A stretch of DNA of 64,000 nt from Prochlorococcus marinus str. MIT 0918 (GCF_027359415.1 NZ_CP114780.1:124001-188000); one strand, 5' to 3'. Positions 1 to 9,442 are shown, counted from the first letter of the stretch. Notes: generated from the letters alone by a model not told the origin. A program made the numbers and translations.

Positions 1-108
1 AGAACCATGGCTAATTAATCCTTCCGAAGGTAATTTGTTTACAGATAGGAAAGTCACCCATTCAATATGACCTACTACGGCTAAATTTAAGGAGTTAAAT
101 GGTTTCAA
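1..108 (-). CDS. PfkB-family carbohydrate kinase, N-terminal fragment
   Basis: This is the first 36 codons of a minus-strand gene that runs off the left edge. The translation contains NLAVVGHIEWVTFL and then a short LPSEGLISHGS stretch. This is the first beta strand and sugar-binding loop seen in cyanobacterial PfkB-type sugar or nucleoside kinases. The only usual start codon in frame after the upstream stop is the TTG at 106-108, so I use it. The catalytic GAGD motif would lie outside the window. Family assignment rests on the N-terminus alone and the substrate cannot be told. Confidence 0.6.
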   Translation of the reverse strand, partial: MKPFNSLNLAVVGHIEWVTFLSVNKLPSEGLISHGS

Positions 109-289
109 ATGAGTCGAGGCTCTTTTGTACTCAAATGTAAGTTTAATATTTTTTTTAGTTTTAAATACGATTCTTTAATTTTGATTTTAATTTATTAACC
201 TTGATTTTTAGTTGATTTCAGCAAGTGAGCGATAAATTTGTTCTTATAATTCGTTTCGCTTATAAAATCCAGTAAGTAATTGCTTGCAA

Positions 290-640
290 ATGAAACTTCC
301 TTCTTCAAAAATCGGATACTTGTATTTACTACTATGTATTGCAGGTGCTGTTTTGCCAACACTTTCTAATATTGATTTCGTACGAGCTTATGGACCTGGA
401 TTTGATATTCAATCTTTTATATCTTTAGCAACAAATAATCCAGCAGCAAAATCTTTATCTTTAGATTTATTCATATCTTCTTCATCAATTTTTCTATGGA
501 TGTATATCGAATCGAGGAGGCTTGAAATGAGGAATTTTTGGATTATAGTTTTAACTACATTTACTATTGCAATTGCTTTCTCAACCCCACTCTTTCTGTT
601 TTTACGTGAACTTAGGCTGAGTGAAATAGAAGATAAATAA
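290..640 (+). CDS. DUF2834 family membrane protein
   Basis: A 116-residue protein with three hydrophobic segments: about residues 6-24, 56-73 and 84-106. It resembles the DUF2834 family of small bacterial and cyanobacterial membrane proteins, including an early LCIAGAVLP motif, a central LDLFISS helix and a late ESRRLEMRNFW loop. No function is established for the family. I chose the ATG at 290; an in-frame TTG two codons earlier (284) is possible but less likely. The gene stands alone, with a divergent sugar-kinase fragment on its left and the 3' end of the MFS gene on its right. Confidence 0.75.
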   Translation: MKLPSSKIGYLYLLLCIAGAVLPTLSNIDFVRAYGPGFDIQSFISLATNNPAAKSLSLDLFISSSSIFLWMYIESRRLEMRNFWIIVLTTFTIAIAFSTPLFLFLRELRLSEIEDK

Positions 641-691
641 GATTACTAAGTCTGATTATTGTTAGGGATAGTTAAATAAAATATTTATAGC

Positions 692-1945
692 TTAAATAAT
701 TCTAGTCCTTTCAATATAATTTGTTATAGGATATGCAACTATGCAAGTAAAGCTTATTATTAACCATAGTAACATAGCATTTCCTTGACTATCTATCAAT
801 TTACCAGCTACTAAAGGGAATATTAGAAAACTTATTCCAAAAGTTTGAGAATATAGAGCCATACCTAACCCTTTATATTTGATGGGTGATACCTTAAATA
901 TAGCTTCAGTCCCTGTTGGTAAATAACTTGCAATTCCAATTGATATAGGTATTAAAGCTATAATTAACAAGAAGATTCCATTACTAAATAAACTTGATAA
1001 TGATAGTAATAGGCATCCTAATGAAAAGCTTAAGAGACTTATCTTGAAACCATAGATAAAATTCCTCTTTGTCAACCAATAGCCTATGGGCCATTGTATT
1101 AAGGGGAGTAACGTTAGTTGAAAAGATATTATCCATGTTGTCCATTTCCCATTTATTCCAGGCCTATATATACCCCCATTGGCGATGTCAAGTTGTAGCG
1201 CTATTTGCATTAATGATAATATACCTGTACTCAAAATACTTAAAATAAGTATTGGAGCAATTAATTTAAGTAAATCATTCAATTCTTTTCTTTTGGTATA
1301 TAATCTTTCTTCTTTTCTGTGGTTTTTTTGTTTATTTGAAGATTGGAATAGGCTTTTAAAAGATATCCCTTGAACAATTGATATAAGTATAAGCATGCAT
1401 ATTGCTTCGTTGATGTAAATAAACCTTATATAGTTAAAAGATGCTGCTATAGAACCAATTAATGCACCAGTAGTTATTCCTAGTGCATCAGCACTTCTTG
1501 CTAAAGCAAAACCTTTATTTGAATTATTTTTATCGCAGCATGTTGGAATAGCTAGTTCAACTGATGGCCAGTAAATCCCTGCAGCAGCTCCAAGAAAAAA
1601 TTCGCCTATAAAATAGATTTGTTTTGTAGAAGCAATTAATAAAAACAAGTCAGCCGTAATAGCCAGTATTCCTGCAATTCTTAGAGGCAATGAGAAGCTT
1701 ATACCTTTATCCAAAAAAACACCTGTGGAGAACCTTGTGATTGTTCCAGCGAAAGCTGCTGCAACAAAGCCAATTCCTATCTCTGTAGCGGAAAAAGAAA
1801 GATCGTTGAAAATTAATGGAGTTAAATAAAGAACACCCCCTGCTCCAATAGATGCTAAGAAGCGACAAATTGTTATTATGCGCAAATTAGATGGAAACTG
1901 GTTCCACCACTTTCTGAGCTTTGTCGTTGTTTTTAAGACGGTCAA
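692..1945 (-). CDS. Major facilitator superfamily transporter
   Basis: A 417-residue integral membrane protein with about 12 hydrophobic segments in two halves, joined by a charged central loop (QSSNKQKNHRKEERL, near residue 205). The overall pattern, including FLASIGAGGVLYLTP near the N-terminus and GAAAGIYWPSVELA near residue 120, fits MFS drug or metabolite exporters of picocyanobacteria. The substrate is unknown. The start is the TTG at 1945; the next candidate is a TTG 20 codons later, which would remove the conserved WW-x-Q-FP region. With the TTG at 1945 the gene overlaps the 5' end of the divergent hydrolase by 25 bp, which is unusual. Confidence 0.8.
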   Translation of the reverse strand: MTVLKTTTKLRKWWNQFPSNLRIITICRFLASIGAGGVLYLTPLIFNDLSFSATEIGIGFVAAAFAGTITRFSTGVFLDKGISFSLPLRIAGILAITADLFLLIASTKQIYFIGEFFLGAAAGIYWPSVELAIPTCCDKNNSNKGFALARSADALGITTGALIGSIAASFNYIRFIYINEAICMLILISIVQGISFKSLFQSSNKQKNHRKEERLYTKRKELNDLLKLIAPILILSILSTGILSLMQIALQLDIANGGIYRPGINGKWTTWIISFQLTLLPLIQWPIGYWLTKRNFIYGFKISLLSFSLGCLLLSLSSLFSNGIFLLIIALIPISIGIASYLPTGTEAIFKVSPIKYKGLGMALYSQTFGISFLIFPLVAGKLIDSQGNAMLLWLIISFTCIVAYPITNYIERTRII

Positions 1946-3552
1946 TACGAAGAATACTTCTTACTAGCTTGACTGCCAGTATTGCAGTCAGCAATATTTT
2001 AGGTGTTCAACTAAAAGCAGCTGAAAGAGTTGAATTTCATTTTGAGGGTATGACTATACCCATTCCAATAGATGAATTAAATTTATGGAAAGATGATATA
2101 AACGATAAAAACGTTGATGAGTTATTAGTTGGTTCTGAAGATAATGATTTGTTTTTTTGGCTTAATTTACTTGGCTTTGAAAGCAGAGAAGCTTTATCTA
2201 ATTTTCTTGAAACACCGTTAATTAAAGATAAAAGTATGGCTCGACAACTGATGAGGAGTTGGGCAGGCAAGAAGTTACTTGATGAAATAAGTGATCTAGT
2301 TACTCTTGATCAAGATAGAACAGGAACTAAAGTTTTTAATACTCTAGAAAATCTTCTAGAAAATCAAGAACAAGTTTCTTTAATTGACCTTCTGAAAGAA
2401 TTGCCTGCTGAAGTTATTCATTTTGATTTGGATGGTTGGGTTGAAGTAATTAGTACTTGGAGAGATGAATTAAAAAAACAACAAAAATTATTACTTGATT
2501 TAAGAAGGCTTTCTAATAAAACAAAACTTGTAGAACTAGAAAATTTTTCTAATACAGGACTTAAGGAAACTTTAAAAGAAACTATGAAGGTTACGGTAGA
2601 ACATCGTTATGAACCCCTTTTGATTCAAGTTTGGAAGCCTGTCTCTAGAAGTACTACTAGATCTAATTGGATAGTTTTTATGCCTGGTTTAGGAGGAGAT
2701 CCAAATCATTTTGAATGGCTTGCAAGAAGCCTTAGTCATCAAGGTTGGGAAGTTGTTGTGATTGATCATCCAGGAAGTAATGCCAAGGCAATGTATTCTC
2801 TTGTCTTAGGCAGAGACCCATTGCCAGGTAGTGCAGAAGTTTTCTCATATAGATTATCTGACTTAAAAGCTGTAATAAATGCAAAAGAGAAAGGACTCCT
2901 AAATATAAAAGGTGAAAACATCGTTTTAATGGGACATTCTTTGGGAGCTTTAATTTCTTTTATGGCTTCGGGTGCTTCACCTCAAATAGGATTAGCGGAA
3001 AGATGTGACTATGTACTTAATAATCTTTCTATAACTAATCTTTCAAGGATTTTACAATGTCAAGTATTAAATATTCCATTACCTAATCCACCAAGAATAG
3101 ATAATTTGGATGCAATTGTAGGTATAAATAGTTTTGGAAACTTATTATGGCCAGATTTTTCAAGTTTAAAAATTAATGTTCCTGTTTTTTTAACAGGGGG
3201 TACTTTTGACTTAATTACACCAGCTATCACAGAACAATTAGGACTTTTATTATCAACAAGAAAAAATAACTTTAGTAGAGCTTTAATTATTGAAGGTGCA
3301 AGTCATTTCTCCCCTATAAGAGTCCAAGATAAACTTGAAAAAGCAATAGAAAATGACCTTTATCAGTTAAGTGATGCATTAGTTGGTACTCACCCATTCT
3401 CTGTCCAAAGTCTATTGGCGTCAGAAATAATTAGATTTCTTGATAATCTTGAAAAAGGTAAAGAATTAAATGTTTCAACAAATAATGCCACAACTAAATT
3501 AATCTTTCATGTTCTAGATCAATCAACGACTTCTAAGATATTAAATAACTAA
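1921..3552 (+). CDS. Secreted DUF1400-type alpha/beta hydrolase
   Basis: A 543-residue protein that starts with basic residues and a hydrophobic segment ending near LKAAERVEF, probably a signal peptide. Residues about 36-200 look like the cyanobacterial DUF1400 domain that precedes some alpha/beta hydrolases. The hydrolase domain follows: FMPGLGG (about 253-259) could form the oxyanion region, GHSLG places the nucleophile at Ser340, GTFD offers an Asp and GASHFSP a His. It is probably an esterase or lipase-like enzyme; the substrate is unknown. Only TTG codons (1921, 1927, 1966) are available as starts that keep the signal peptide. Its last 4 bp overlap the convergent ABC permease gene. Confidence 0.8.
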   Translation: MSLFLRRSIRRILLTSLTASIAVSNILGVQLKAAERVEFHFEGMTIPIPIDELNLWKDDINDKNVDELLVGSEDNDLFFWLNLLGFESREALSNFLETPLIKDKSMARQLMRSWAGKKLLDEISDLVTLDQDRTGTKVFNTLENLLENQEQVSLIDLLKELPAEVIHFDLDGWVEVISTWRDELKKQQKLLLDLRRLSNKTKLVELENFSNTGLKETLKETMKVTVEHRYEPLLIQVWKPVSRSTTRSNWIVFMPGLGGDPNHFEWLARSLSHQGWEVVVIDHPGSNAKAMYSLVLGRDPLPGSAEVFSYRLSDLKAVINAKEKGLLNIKGENIVLMGHSLGALISFMASGASPQIGLAERCDYVLNNLSITNLSRILQCQVLNIPLPNPPRIDNLDAIVGINSFGNLLWPDFSSLKINVPVFLTGGTFDLITPAITEQLGLLLSTRKNNFSRALIIEGASHFSPIRVQDKLEKAIENDLYQLSDALVGTHPFSVQSLLASEIIRFLDNLEKGKELNVSTNNATTKLIFHVLDQSTTSKILNN

Positions 3553-4568
3553 TACTTTACTCTTGGGTCTATAAAAGCAATTATGAGGTCTATAGTTAAA
3601 TTAATAACTACTACTAACGTTGAAATTACTACAATAATACCTTGAACTATAGGATAGTCTCTTTGACTTATTGCTTCTTGAAGACTTAGTGCGATCCCAG
3701 GCCAAGAAAAAGTAACTTCTATTAGAAGTGCTCCTCCTATTAATGATGCAATAGTTAATCCTGCAATAGTTAATACAGGGAGTAAAGCATTAGGTAAAGC
3801 ATGTGCAAATAATATTTGATTATCTTTTATTCCTCGGCTTTTTGCGGCCTCTATATAATTAGTTTTAAGGGTTTTATCTAAATTAACTCTTAGGGAACGA
3901 CTAAATATTCCACTTAATAATATTCCTAACGTACTTGATGGAAGTATTAGGTGCCTTATAGATGCATTTAATGAAGATATGTCGCCTAGCCTAATACTAT
4001 CAAATATGAAAAAACCACTTCCTTGAGGTGGTGATAATTGAGGTGGAAAACGACCTCCTACTGGTAACCAACCTAAGATAACTGCGAATAAAAGTTGTAT
4101 GAGCATTGCCGCCCAGAAGGGGGGTAATGCATACGTGCCAATACCAAATAATCTTCCTACTAGATCTGTTTTGCCTTCTGGATTAGCCACACCGGTGAAC
4201 CCAACACTAATACCTATTAATGCGGCAATTATTAATGCTATAACTCCTAATTCAATACTTGCAGGTAATGTCTTTGCGATTATTTCTCTCACTGGTTCTT
4301 GAGTGTTAAGAGATTCCCCTAAGTCTCCATGGATAAGTCTATTTAAGAAATGAAAATATTGATTAATTAATGGCATATTTAATCCAAGCTTTTCTCTCAT
4401 TATTTCTCTGGCATTGTCATCAGCGCGATTGCCAAGGATTGCATCAACAGGGTCGCCTGGTGCAATTCTTAGTAGTAAGAAAACAAAAGTTGAAATTAGC
4501 CATAACATAACAGGTGCTAGAGATAATCTAACCATTGAATAATTTATAAGATATCTGCTTCTATTCAT
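3549..4568 (-). CDS. ABC transporter permease, DppB/OppB type
   Basis: A 339-residue inner-membrane permease. The N-terminal helix (VMLWLISTFVFLLLRIAPGDP) and the following GNRADDNAREIMREKLGL region are characteristic of the DppB/OppB/NikB family. The EAA loop that contacts the ATPase is visible as YIEAAKSRGIKDNQILFAHALPN near residue 240. It would form half of a channel for peptides, nickel or similar solutes. Its ATG lies inside the end of the upstream solute-binding-protein gene (8-bp overlap), so the two are surely translated from one message. No second permease and no ATPase gene is nearby. Confidence 0.88.
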   Translation of the reverse strand: MNRSRYLINYSMVRLSLAPVMLWLISTFVFLLLRIAPGDPVDAILGNRADDNAREIMREKLGLNMPLINQYFHFLNRLIHGDLGESLNTQEPVREIIAKTLPASIELGVIALIIAALIGISVGFTGVANPEGKTDLVGRLFGIGTYALPPFWAAMLIQLLFAVILGWLPVGGRFPPQLSPPQGSGFFIFDSIRLGDISSLNASIRHLILPSSTLGILLSGIFSRSLRVNLDKTLKTNYIEAAKSRGIKDNQILFAHALPNALLPVLTIAGLTIASLIGGALLIEVTFSWPGIALSLQEAISQRDYPIVQGIIVVISTLVVVINLTIDLIIAFIDPRVKY

Positions 4569-6168
4569 GCTCTTGTTTTTTAAGGGTTTTAAGAATTAAT
4601 TTTCCACTTCGATCAAATTTTGGATGAGTAAGATTTATTTGTCCCCATACTTTTGGTTTTACTAGCCAAACAGGCAAAATAGAAGCACCTTCTGCAGCTA
4701 TTTTTTCTATCATAATAAAACTTTCAAGTCTTTTTTTGCCTGTTAGTAATTCACTTTGATCTAAAATATTTTGAAGATTTTCATTTCCCCAAAAAGTTCC
4801 TCCATATACAGCTTCGCCACTTTTACAAATTGTGTTTTCTATTTTTTTGCAATCTAGCAATGGAGATAAATATGCATATGGATCAGGGTAGTCACCTGTC
4901 CATCCAAGTATAACCGCATCGTAAACACCTTCTGATAGTTGTTTATAAATAGTCGTTGATTCAACACCATTTAAGGATAGTTTTAGGCATCTAGAAAGAT
5001 CTCGTTTGATTTGCTCATTCCAAGTTAGTGCTAGTAATTTATCTGCAGGCACATTGGATCGATAGGTAAGAGGTAGTATTAGTTTCTTATTATCACAAAA
5101 ACCAGCTTTTTTAAATAATCTAATTGCTTCATTAGGATTATATCTTGGCCATATAGATGCTTTTTTGATTTGTAAAATAGGTGGAGTTAAAGTTCTTAAA
5201 GGTTCTCTTAGTCCATAACTTACTTTTTTACTAATAAGTTCTCTGTCTATAGAATATGAAAGTGCTTTTCTAATAATTATTTTGTCGAGAAGGTTCGAAT
5301 TTGAATTTAAAGCAATATATCCTATTTGCATTGCTGGACCTTCTCCTTCAAGGAGAAGATTTTTCTTTGATAGTCTATGAAGTGCAAGCCTATGTCCATC
5401 ATCGATAGAATTTGATAAAAGAATATCCACCTGCCCTGTGCGAATAGCACTAAACAATGATGTTGAGGTATTAAAACTTACATAATTTATTCCAGAATTA
5501 GTTGCTTTTTCTCCCCAGTATTTTTCAAAAACTTCAAATGTTTGCCTCTCAGGGGAGTAATTTTTTAATTTATATGGTCCAGTTCCAATAAAATTATCAT
5601 TTAGAAACCTATCTGTATGTTCCGAATATGCCTTTGGTGATATTGGAGTGAGATTTATTGATGTAAGTAATCCTTTTATTGAGCTAGAAGGTCTTGTAAG
5701 TTTTAATTTAAGAAGATAGGGATTAGTTGCATCTATATTTTTTATTCTTCCGTCAACTATATAATTAAGAGTGCCTATTTTTATAAAACGTTTAATACTA
5801 AAAGCCATTGCTTCAGAATTAAAAGGAGTGCCATCATGAAATAGAACATCTTCCCTAAGAGGAATAGAAATTGTTAGTCCATCAGAACTGATTTCAGGTT
5901 TATCTTTTGCAAGAATTGGTTTTAAAGAACCATCACTAGCTATGCTATAAAGTGGGTCACCTAAAAGATTTATTATCTGAATAGCTAATAGTTTATTTAC
6001 TTGTGCTGGATCTAGTGACTCTATTTTCCCTTTGCTTGCAATAGTTATTCTAGAATTATTTGATTTATTTTGTTGGCAAGAAATTTGAGTTATAGCTAAT
6101 AAAAATATAGATATAGATGTTATTAAAGATTGATAATATTTGATTTTGGTTTTAAATAATTTAACCAT
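4561..6168 (-). CDS. ABC transporter solute-binding protein, family 5
   Basis: A 535-residue extracytoplasmic binding protein of the peptide/nickel (SBP_bac_5) family. After a hydrophobic N-terminus comes a Cys at ISCQQ that could be lipidated, although the residue at -3 is Gln rather than the usual Leu or Val, so the lipobox is imperfect. Family landmarks are SLDPAQVN, LREDVLFHDGTPFNSEAMAF, FIGTGPYKL, ALSYSIDRELI and GWTGDYPDPYAYLSPL. It should deliver an oligopeptide-like or metal-chelate ligand to the permease encoded immediately downstream. The ligand cannot be told from sequence. Confidence 0.9.
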   Translation of the reverse strand: MVKLFKTKIKYYQSLITSISIFLLAITQISCQQNKSNNSRITIASKGKIESLDPAQVNKLLAIQIINLLGDPLYSIASDGSLKPILAKDKPEISSDGLTISIPLREDVLFHDGTPFNSEAMAFSIKRFIKIGTLNYIVDGRIKNIDATNPYLLKLKLTRPSSSIKGLLTSINLTPISPKAYSEHTDRFLNDNFIGTGPYKLKNYSPERQTFEVFEKYWGEKATNSGINYVSFNTSTSLFSAIRTGQVDILLSNSIDDGHRLALHRLSKKNLLLEGEGPAMQIGYIALNSNSNLLDKIIIRKALSYSIDRELISKKVSYGLREPLRTLTPPILQIKKASIWPRYNPNEAIRLFKKAGFCDNKKLILPLTYRSNVPADKLLALTWNEQIKRDLSRCLKLSLNGVESTTIYKQLSEGVYDAVILGWTGDYPDPYAYLSPLLDCKKIENTICKSGEAVYGGTFWGNENLQNILDQSELLTGKKRLESFIMIEKIAAEGASILPVWLVKPKVWGQINLTHPKFDRSGKLILKTLKKQEHE

Positions 6169-6183
6169 TAACTAAGAAAGTTC

Positions 6184-6387
6184 TTATTTGATAATTTCCT
6201 TATAAGATTTAGAAGGCATTGAAATTTCTTTGATAGGTATTTCAAAAACAGGACACCCTGTCGGTAGTAATGGCCATTTTCTTACCCAGCATTTCTGATG
6301 CTCATTATCTATCCCAATAATTTGAAAAAAATTTTCATCATTTAATAGTTGTACACAATCACCTTGACTCAGGTTTTCTTTTTTCAT
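6184..6387 (-). CDS. Conserved small protein of unknown function
   Basis: A 67-residue soluble protein with no hydrophobic segment. It contains QGDCVQLL, FFQIIGIDNEHQKCWVRKWPLLPTGCPVFEI, read here as two adjacent motifs around a Cys-Trp and a Trp-Pro-Leu-Leu-Pro core. I recall similar short proteins in marine Synechococcus and Prochlorococcus, but know no function. It sits 15 bp upstream of the solute-binding-protein gene on the same strand and may share its transcript, which would be the only clue to its role. The 138 bp between it and hom show no feature I recognise. Confidence 0.65.
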   Translation of the reverse strand: MKKENLSQGDCVQLLNDENFFQIIGIDNEHQKCWVRKWPLLPTGCPVFEIPIKEISMPSKSYKEIIK

Positions 6388-6525
6388 AGAAGGATTTGAG
6401 TATATTTTCTTACTTTGCTTATTGACTTTTGCCTAAACAAAGGGAAATAAGCTTAGTTTTGGTGGATATTATCCACTTTCTTATAATTAACAATATTCTT
6501 TCTTACTTGCCATATTTAACTTTAT

Positions 6526-7842
6526 TTAAAGACAACTTAAATGTGTTGCTACCTTAGTAACCTCATTAAGTTCTTTTATTTTGTCAAGAGAGTCCCTTAT
6601 TTGCCCCCTAGTTACATTATGAGTAATTATTATTATTTCAGCTTCAGATTCTATGGAATCATATTGGACTATTGATTGAATAGAAACATTTTCCTTGCCG
6701 AATACATTACCAATTTGTCCAATAACCCCTGCAGAATCAACCGTGATTAATCGAACATAATTTTTTTGAGGAATTTGACGAGGATCTGCTAATTCGCAAT
6801 TTCTCCAACGGAAAGCGGATAAAAGAGGGTCTAATGAATTTTTATTTTCTGACATTAGTTTTACACCTGCAATGTTCAAAATATCAGCAACGACTGCTGA
6901 GGCAGTAGGTCCGGACCCTGCTCCAGGGCCATAAAACATAACCTCTCCAATTGGATCTCCCTCAATAAGAATGGCATTGTTTACACCATTTACCCCTGAA
7001 AGAGGATGTTCTATAGGTACAAGAGTTGGTTCTACTCTTAATGCCACAGATAGTGATGAGTCTTTTGCCTGAGAAATATCTAGATTTTCTGCGATAGCCA
7101 ATAGCTTAATTTCGTAACCAAGTTTCTGAGCGTATTCAATATCTAGAATTTTAAGATTACTTATGCCTTTGGTAGGTATTTTTGTCCTTTCAATTGCTCC
7201 TCCAAAAGCAAGACCACTTAGGATTGCAATTTTATCTGCGGCATCATGACCTTCTACATCAGCTGTGGGGTCTGCTTCAGCATATCCAAGTTGTTGAGCT
7301 TCTTTTAAAACATCTTGATAGTTTGCTCCTCCTCGACTCATTTGACTGAGGATGTAATTGGTTGTTCCGTTAATGATTCCAGTTACTTTACTGATGCGGT
7401 TACCTCCAAGCGATTGCTTAAGTGGTTCAATAATTGGAATACCTCCACCAACGGCTGCTTCAATCAAGACATAAACCCCAGCCTTATTTGCTTCTTTTGC
7501 AATCTCTTCACCATGTCTTGCAATGACAGATTTGTTTGCAGTTACTACTGATTTACCTGCTTCTATAGCACGTAATATCAAGCTTCTTGCTGGTTCAATC
7601 CCACCCATTACTTCTACAACCACTTGAACATTGGGATCGTTAATAACCTCTAGTGGGTCATTAGTTAAAATTTTTGAATCTAAAGTGATTGCTCTAGGCT
7701 TCTGAAGGCTTTTAACAGCTATTTTTGCAAGATGAATTGATGAGACTAATGGATGTCTTCCCTCAGGAGAATTAACAATATTTGCAACCCCAGTTCCTAC
7801 AGTTCCAAGTCCAAGAAGTCCTATGCCAATTTTTTTAGTCAT
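6526..7842 (-). CDS. hom: Homoserine dehydrogenase
   Basis: A 438-residue enzyme that reduces aspartate semialdehyde to homoserine with NAD(P)H, on the path to threonine and methionine. The N-terminus carries the Rossmann motif GLLGLGTVGTGVAN. The catalytic domain follows with TANKSVIARHG, AAVGGGIPIIEPL, GIINGTTNYIL and YAEADPTADVEGHDAADK. The last 80 residues (VRLITVDSAGVIGQIGNVF onwards) form an ACT domain, which in this family mediates feedback by threonine. Length and domain order are normal for the monofunctional enzyme. It is the last gene of a minus-strand run chlI-ruvC-cyclo-ligase-sufE-hom. Confidence 0.96.
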   Translation of the reverse strand: MTKKIGIGLLGLGTVGTGVANIVNSPEGRHPLVSSIHLAKIAVKSLQKPRAITLDSKILTNDPLEVINDPNVQVVVEVMGGIEPARSLILRAIEAGKSVVTANKSVIARHGEEIAKEANKAGVYVLIEAAVGGGIPIIEPLKQSLGGNRISKVTGIINGTTNYILSQMSRGGANYQDVLKEAQQLGYAEADPTADVEGHDAADKIAILSGLAFGGAIERTKIPTKGISNLKILDIEYAQKLGYEIKLLAIAENLDISQAKDSSLSVALRVEPTLVPIEHPLSGVNGVNNAILIEGDPIGEVMFYGPGAGSGPTASAVVADILNIAGVKLMSENKNSLDPLLSAFRWRNCELADPRQIPQKNYVRLITVDSAGVIGQIGNVFGKENVSIQSIVQYDSIESEAEIIIITHNVTRGQIRDSLDKIKELNEVTKVATHLSCL

Positions 7843-7893
7843 AACCTACTTATGAAACTTGTTTGATTAATAACTCTATAAAAGTACTAAGTA

Positions 7894-8340
7894 TCATTTG
7901 CAAAAAGTTGCTGCTTGAGTCCTCATTTTAAGAAAGATGTTCATAAAACCATTTGCTCTTGAAGGCGTAAGGCTTTTATTCAGACCTGTTTCTGGAATGA
8001 AACTTGGATTAATCTCCATAACTTCTTTAGGAGTTAGATTATTAAGTCCTTTGATAAGAAGAGCTAACATTCCTTTTGTAATTAAGGCATCTGAATACCC
8101 TTTCCATAATAACTTTCCTTCGATTAGTTCACCAAAAACATATACCTGTGAAATACATCCTTTTACTTTCATAGACTCACATAAAGAATCTACTGGAATA
8201 CAAGTAAAATTTTTGGCTAACGAAAGTAAGTATTCATAGCGTTTTCTTGGTTCAGTACAAGATTTCATTCTCAAAACGACTTTATTTATTTCATCACTTC
8301 CATAATCTTGTGAACGAGATTCGTTTGGTTCTTCTGCCAT
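7894..8340 (-). CDS. sufE: SufE-like sulfur acceptor protein
   Basis: A 148-residue SufE-family protein that accepts persulfide sulfur from a cysteine desulfurase (SufS) and passes it to Fe-S cluster assembly. The active-site Cys is visible as Cys62 in VKGCISQVYV. The following WKGYSDALITKGMLALLI segment and the TPSRANGFMNIFLKM C-terminal helix match the family. It is transcribed with its neighbours on the minus strand; no suf genes are adjacent. Fe-S demand is high in a phototroph (photosystem I, ferredoxin), which fits a core gene. The ATG at 8340 is well placed. Confidence 0.88.
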   Translation of the reverse strand: MAEEPNESRSQDYGSDEINKVVLRMKSCTEPRKRYEYLLSLAKNFTCIPVDSLCESMKVKGCISQVYVFGELIEGKLLWKGYSDALITKGMLALLIKGLNNLTPKEVMEINPSFIPETGLNKSLTPSRANGFMNIFLKMRTQAATFCK

Positions 8341-8374
8341 AGATCTAGGCTATATACATTTTTTAAAAGCCTAA

Positions 8375-8956
8375 CTAGTAATCAGTATGATTTACTTGGA
8401 AAGTGTCTATTTCATTAATCCAACCATCAAAGGGTATATCCCAAGAATCTTTAGGAAGAGGGGTGTTTGAAATACAAGCTTGAGGAATTATTGCTAAGGC
8501 TTGTATTTTTCTCCAATTGGGATTACTCCTTAAACGATCAAAGAAGCCTCCCCCATAACCAATTCTAATCCCATTTTTATCTACAGCTAATGCTGGTACT
8601 AATAATAATTTAAGTTCATTTGGCTTAAGGGGAGGTTCAGTTAATGGTGCAGGAATGCCACATGCATCTTTCAATAAAGTATTTTTTGACCATTTGTGGT
8701 AACTAAGGCCACCATTTTTATTACTAGCTGGTAAGGCTAACGATATTCCTGGCAATTCTTTTAGGGATCTAAGGTCTACTTCACCTTTAAGGGGCCAGTA
8801 AATACCAATAATTATTTTTTCTTTTTCTTTTTTTAAAAGAGTATTTATTGTTTTTTCTACTTGGATATAAATTTGCTCCTGAGCAATAGGAAGCACTTTT
8901 TCTCTTATTGCAAGACATTTAGACCTTATAATCTTTTTTTCTTTTGATCTATTCAT
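8375..8956 (-). CDS. 5-formyltetrahydrofolate cyclo-ligase
   Basis: A 193-residue enzyme of the 5-FTHF cyclo-ligase family, which converts 5-formyl-THF to 5,10-methenyl-THF using ATP. The N-terminal KKIIRSKCLAIREKV region binds ATP in the family. The signature GIRIGYGGGFFDRLRS near residue 135 marks the folate and phosphate site, and GIYWPLKGEVD gives the conserved central strand. Length is typical. It lies between sufE and ruvC with gaps of 34 and 17 bp, which suggests co-transcription. Confidence 0.92.
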   Translation of the reverse strand: MNRSKEKKIIRSKCLAIREKVLPIAQEQIYIQVEKTINTLLKKEKEKIIIGIYWPLKGEVDLRSLKELPGISLALPASNKNGGLSYHKWSKNTLLKDACGIPAPLTEPPLKPNELKLLLVPALAVDKNGIRIGYGGGFFDRLRSNPNWRKIQALAIIPQACISNTPLPKDSWDIPFDGWINEIDTFQVNHTDY

Positions 8957-8973
8957 TTTAAATATTAATAATT

Positions 8974-9438
8974 TTATTGCTGATATAAGCCTGTTAATGC
9001 AATAGCTAAAGCATCTGCAGCATCATCTGGACGAGGAGGTCTTTTAAGATTTAGTTCTCTCATTACAGCGTCTAAAACTTCAGGTTTCTTTGCATGTCCT
9101 GATCCTGTTACAGCAAGCTTTATTTGCATAGGTGGAAACTCAACAATAGGAATTTTAAAACGGGCAAGTGTCATGATTAAAACCCCTCTGGCTTGTAAAA
9201 CACTTATTGTTGTACTTGATTTGTAAAAGAAAAATTTTTCTACTGCGGCTAAATCAGGTTGCCATTTTCTTATTAATTGACGAAGATCTTTGCTTATCTC
9301 TAACATTCTATCCCCTTCACTGTTCTCTTTGTCAGTTTTTATAATTCCACAATCAAGCATTACTGTTTGGTTATCTTTTGTATCTATAAGTCCATATCCA
9401 ACTCTTGCAAGTCCTGGATCTATTCCAAGGATTATCAA
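8974..9438 (-). CDS. ruvC: Holliday junction resolvase RuvC
   Basis: A 154-residue endonuclease that cleaves Holliday junctions with RuvAB. The RNase H-like fold is clear: Asp7 in [14 protein letters not shown], Glu in [12 protein letters not shown], and the acidic pair in [12 protein letters not shown] near the C-terminus. The start must be the TTG at 9436-9438, because the first catalytic Asp is only six residues further on. The GGAG overlapping the chlI stop codon lies just upstream and can act as its ribosome binding site. The gap to chlI is 4 bp, so translation is probably coupled. Confidence 0.95.
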   Translation of the reverse strand: MIILGIDPGLARVGYGLIDTKDNQTVMLDCGIIKTDKENSEGDRMLEISKDLRQLIRKWQPDLAAVEKFFFYKSSTTISVLQARGVLIMTLARFKIPIVEFPPMQIKLAVTGSGHAKKPEVLDAVMRELNLKRPPRPDDAADALAIALTGLYQQ

Positions 9439-9442
9439 TTGT

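Noticed and set aside
1179-1373. Plus-strand ORF of 64 codons
   Set aside because: It lies antisense to the well-supported MFS gene and has no protein-like features of its own.
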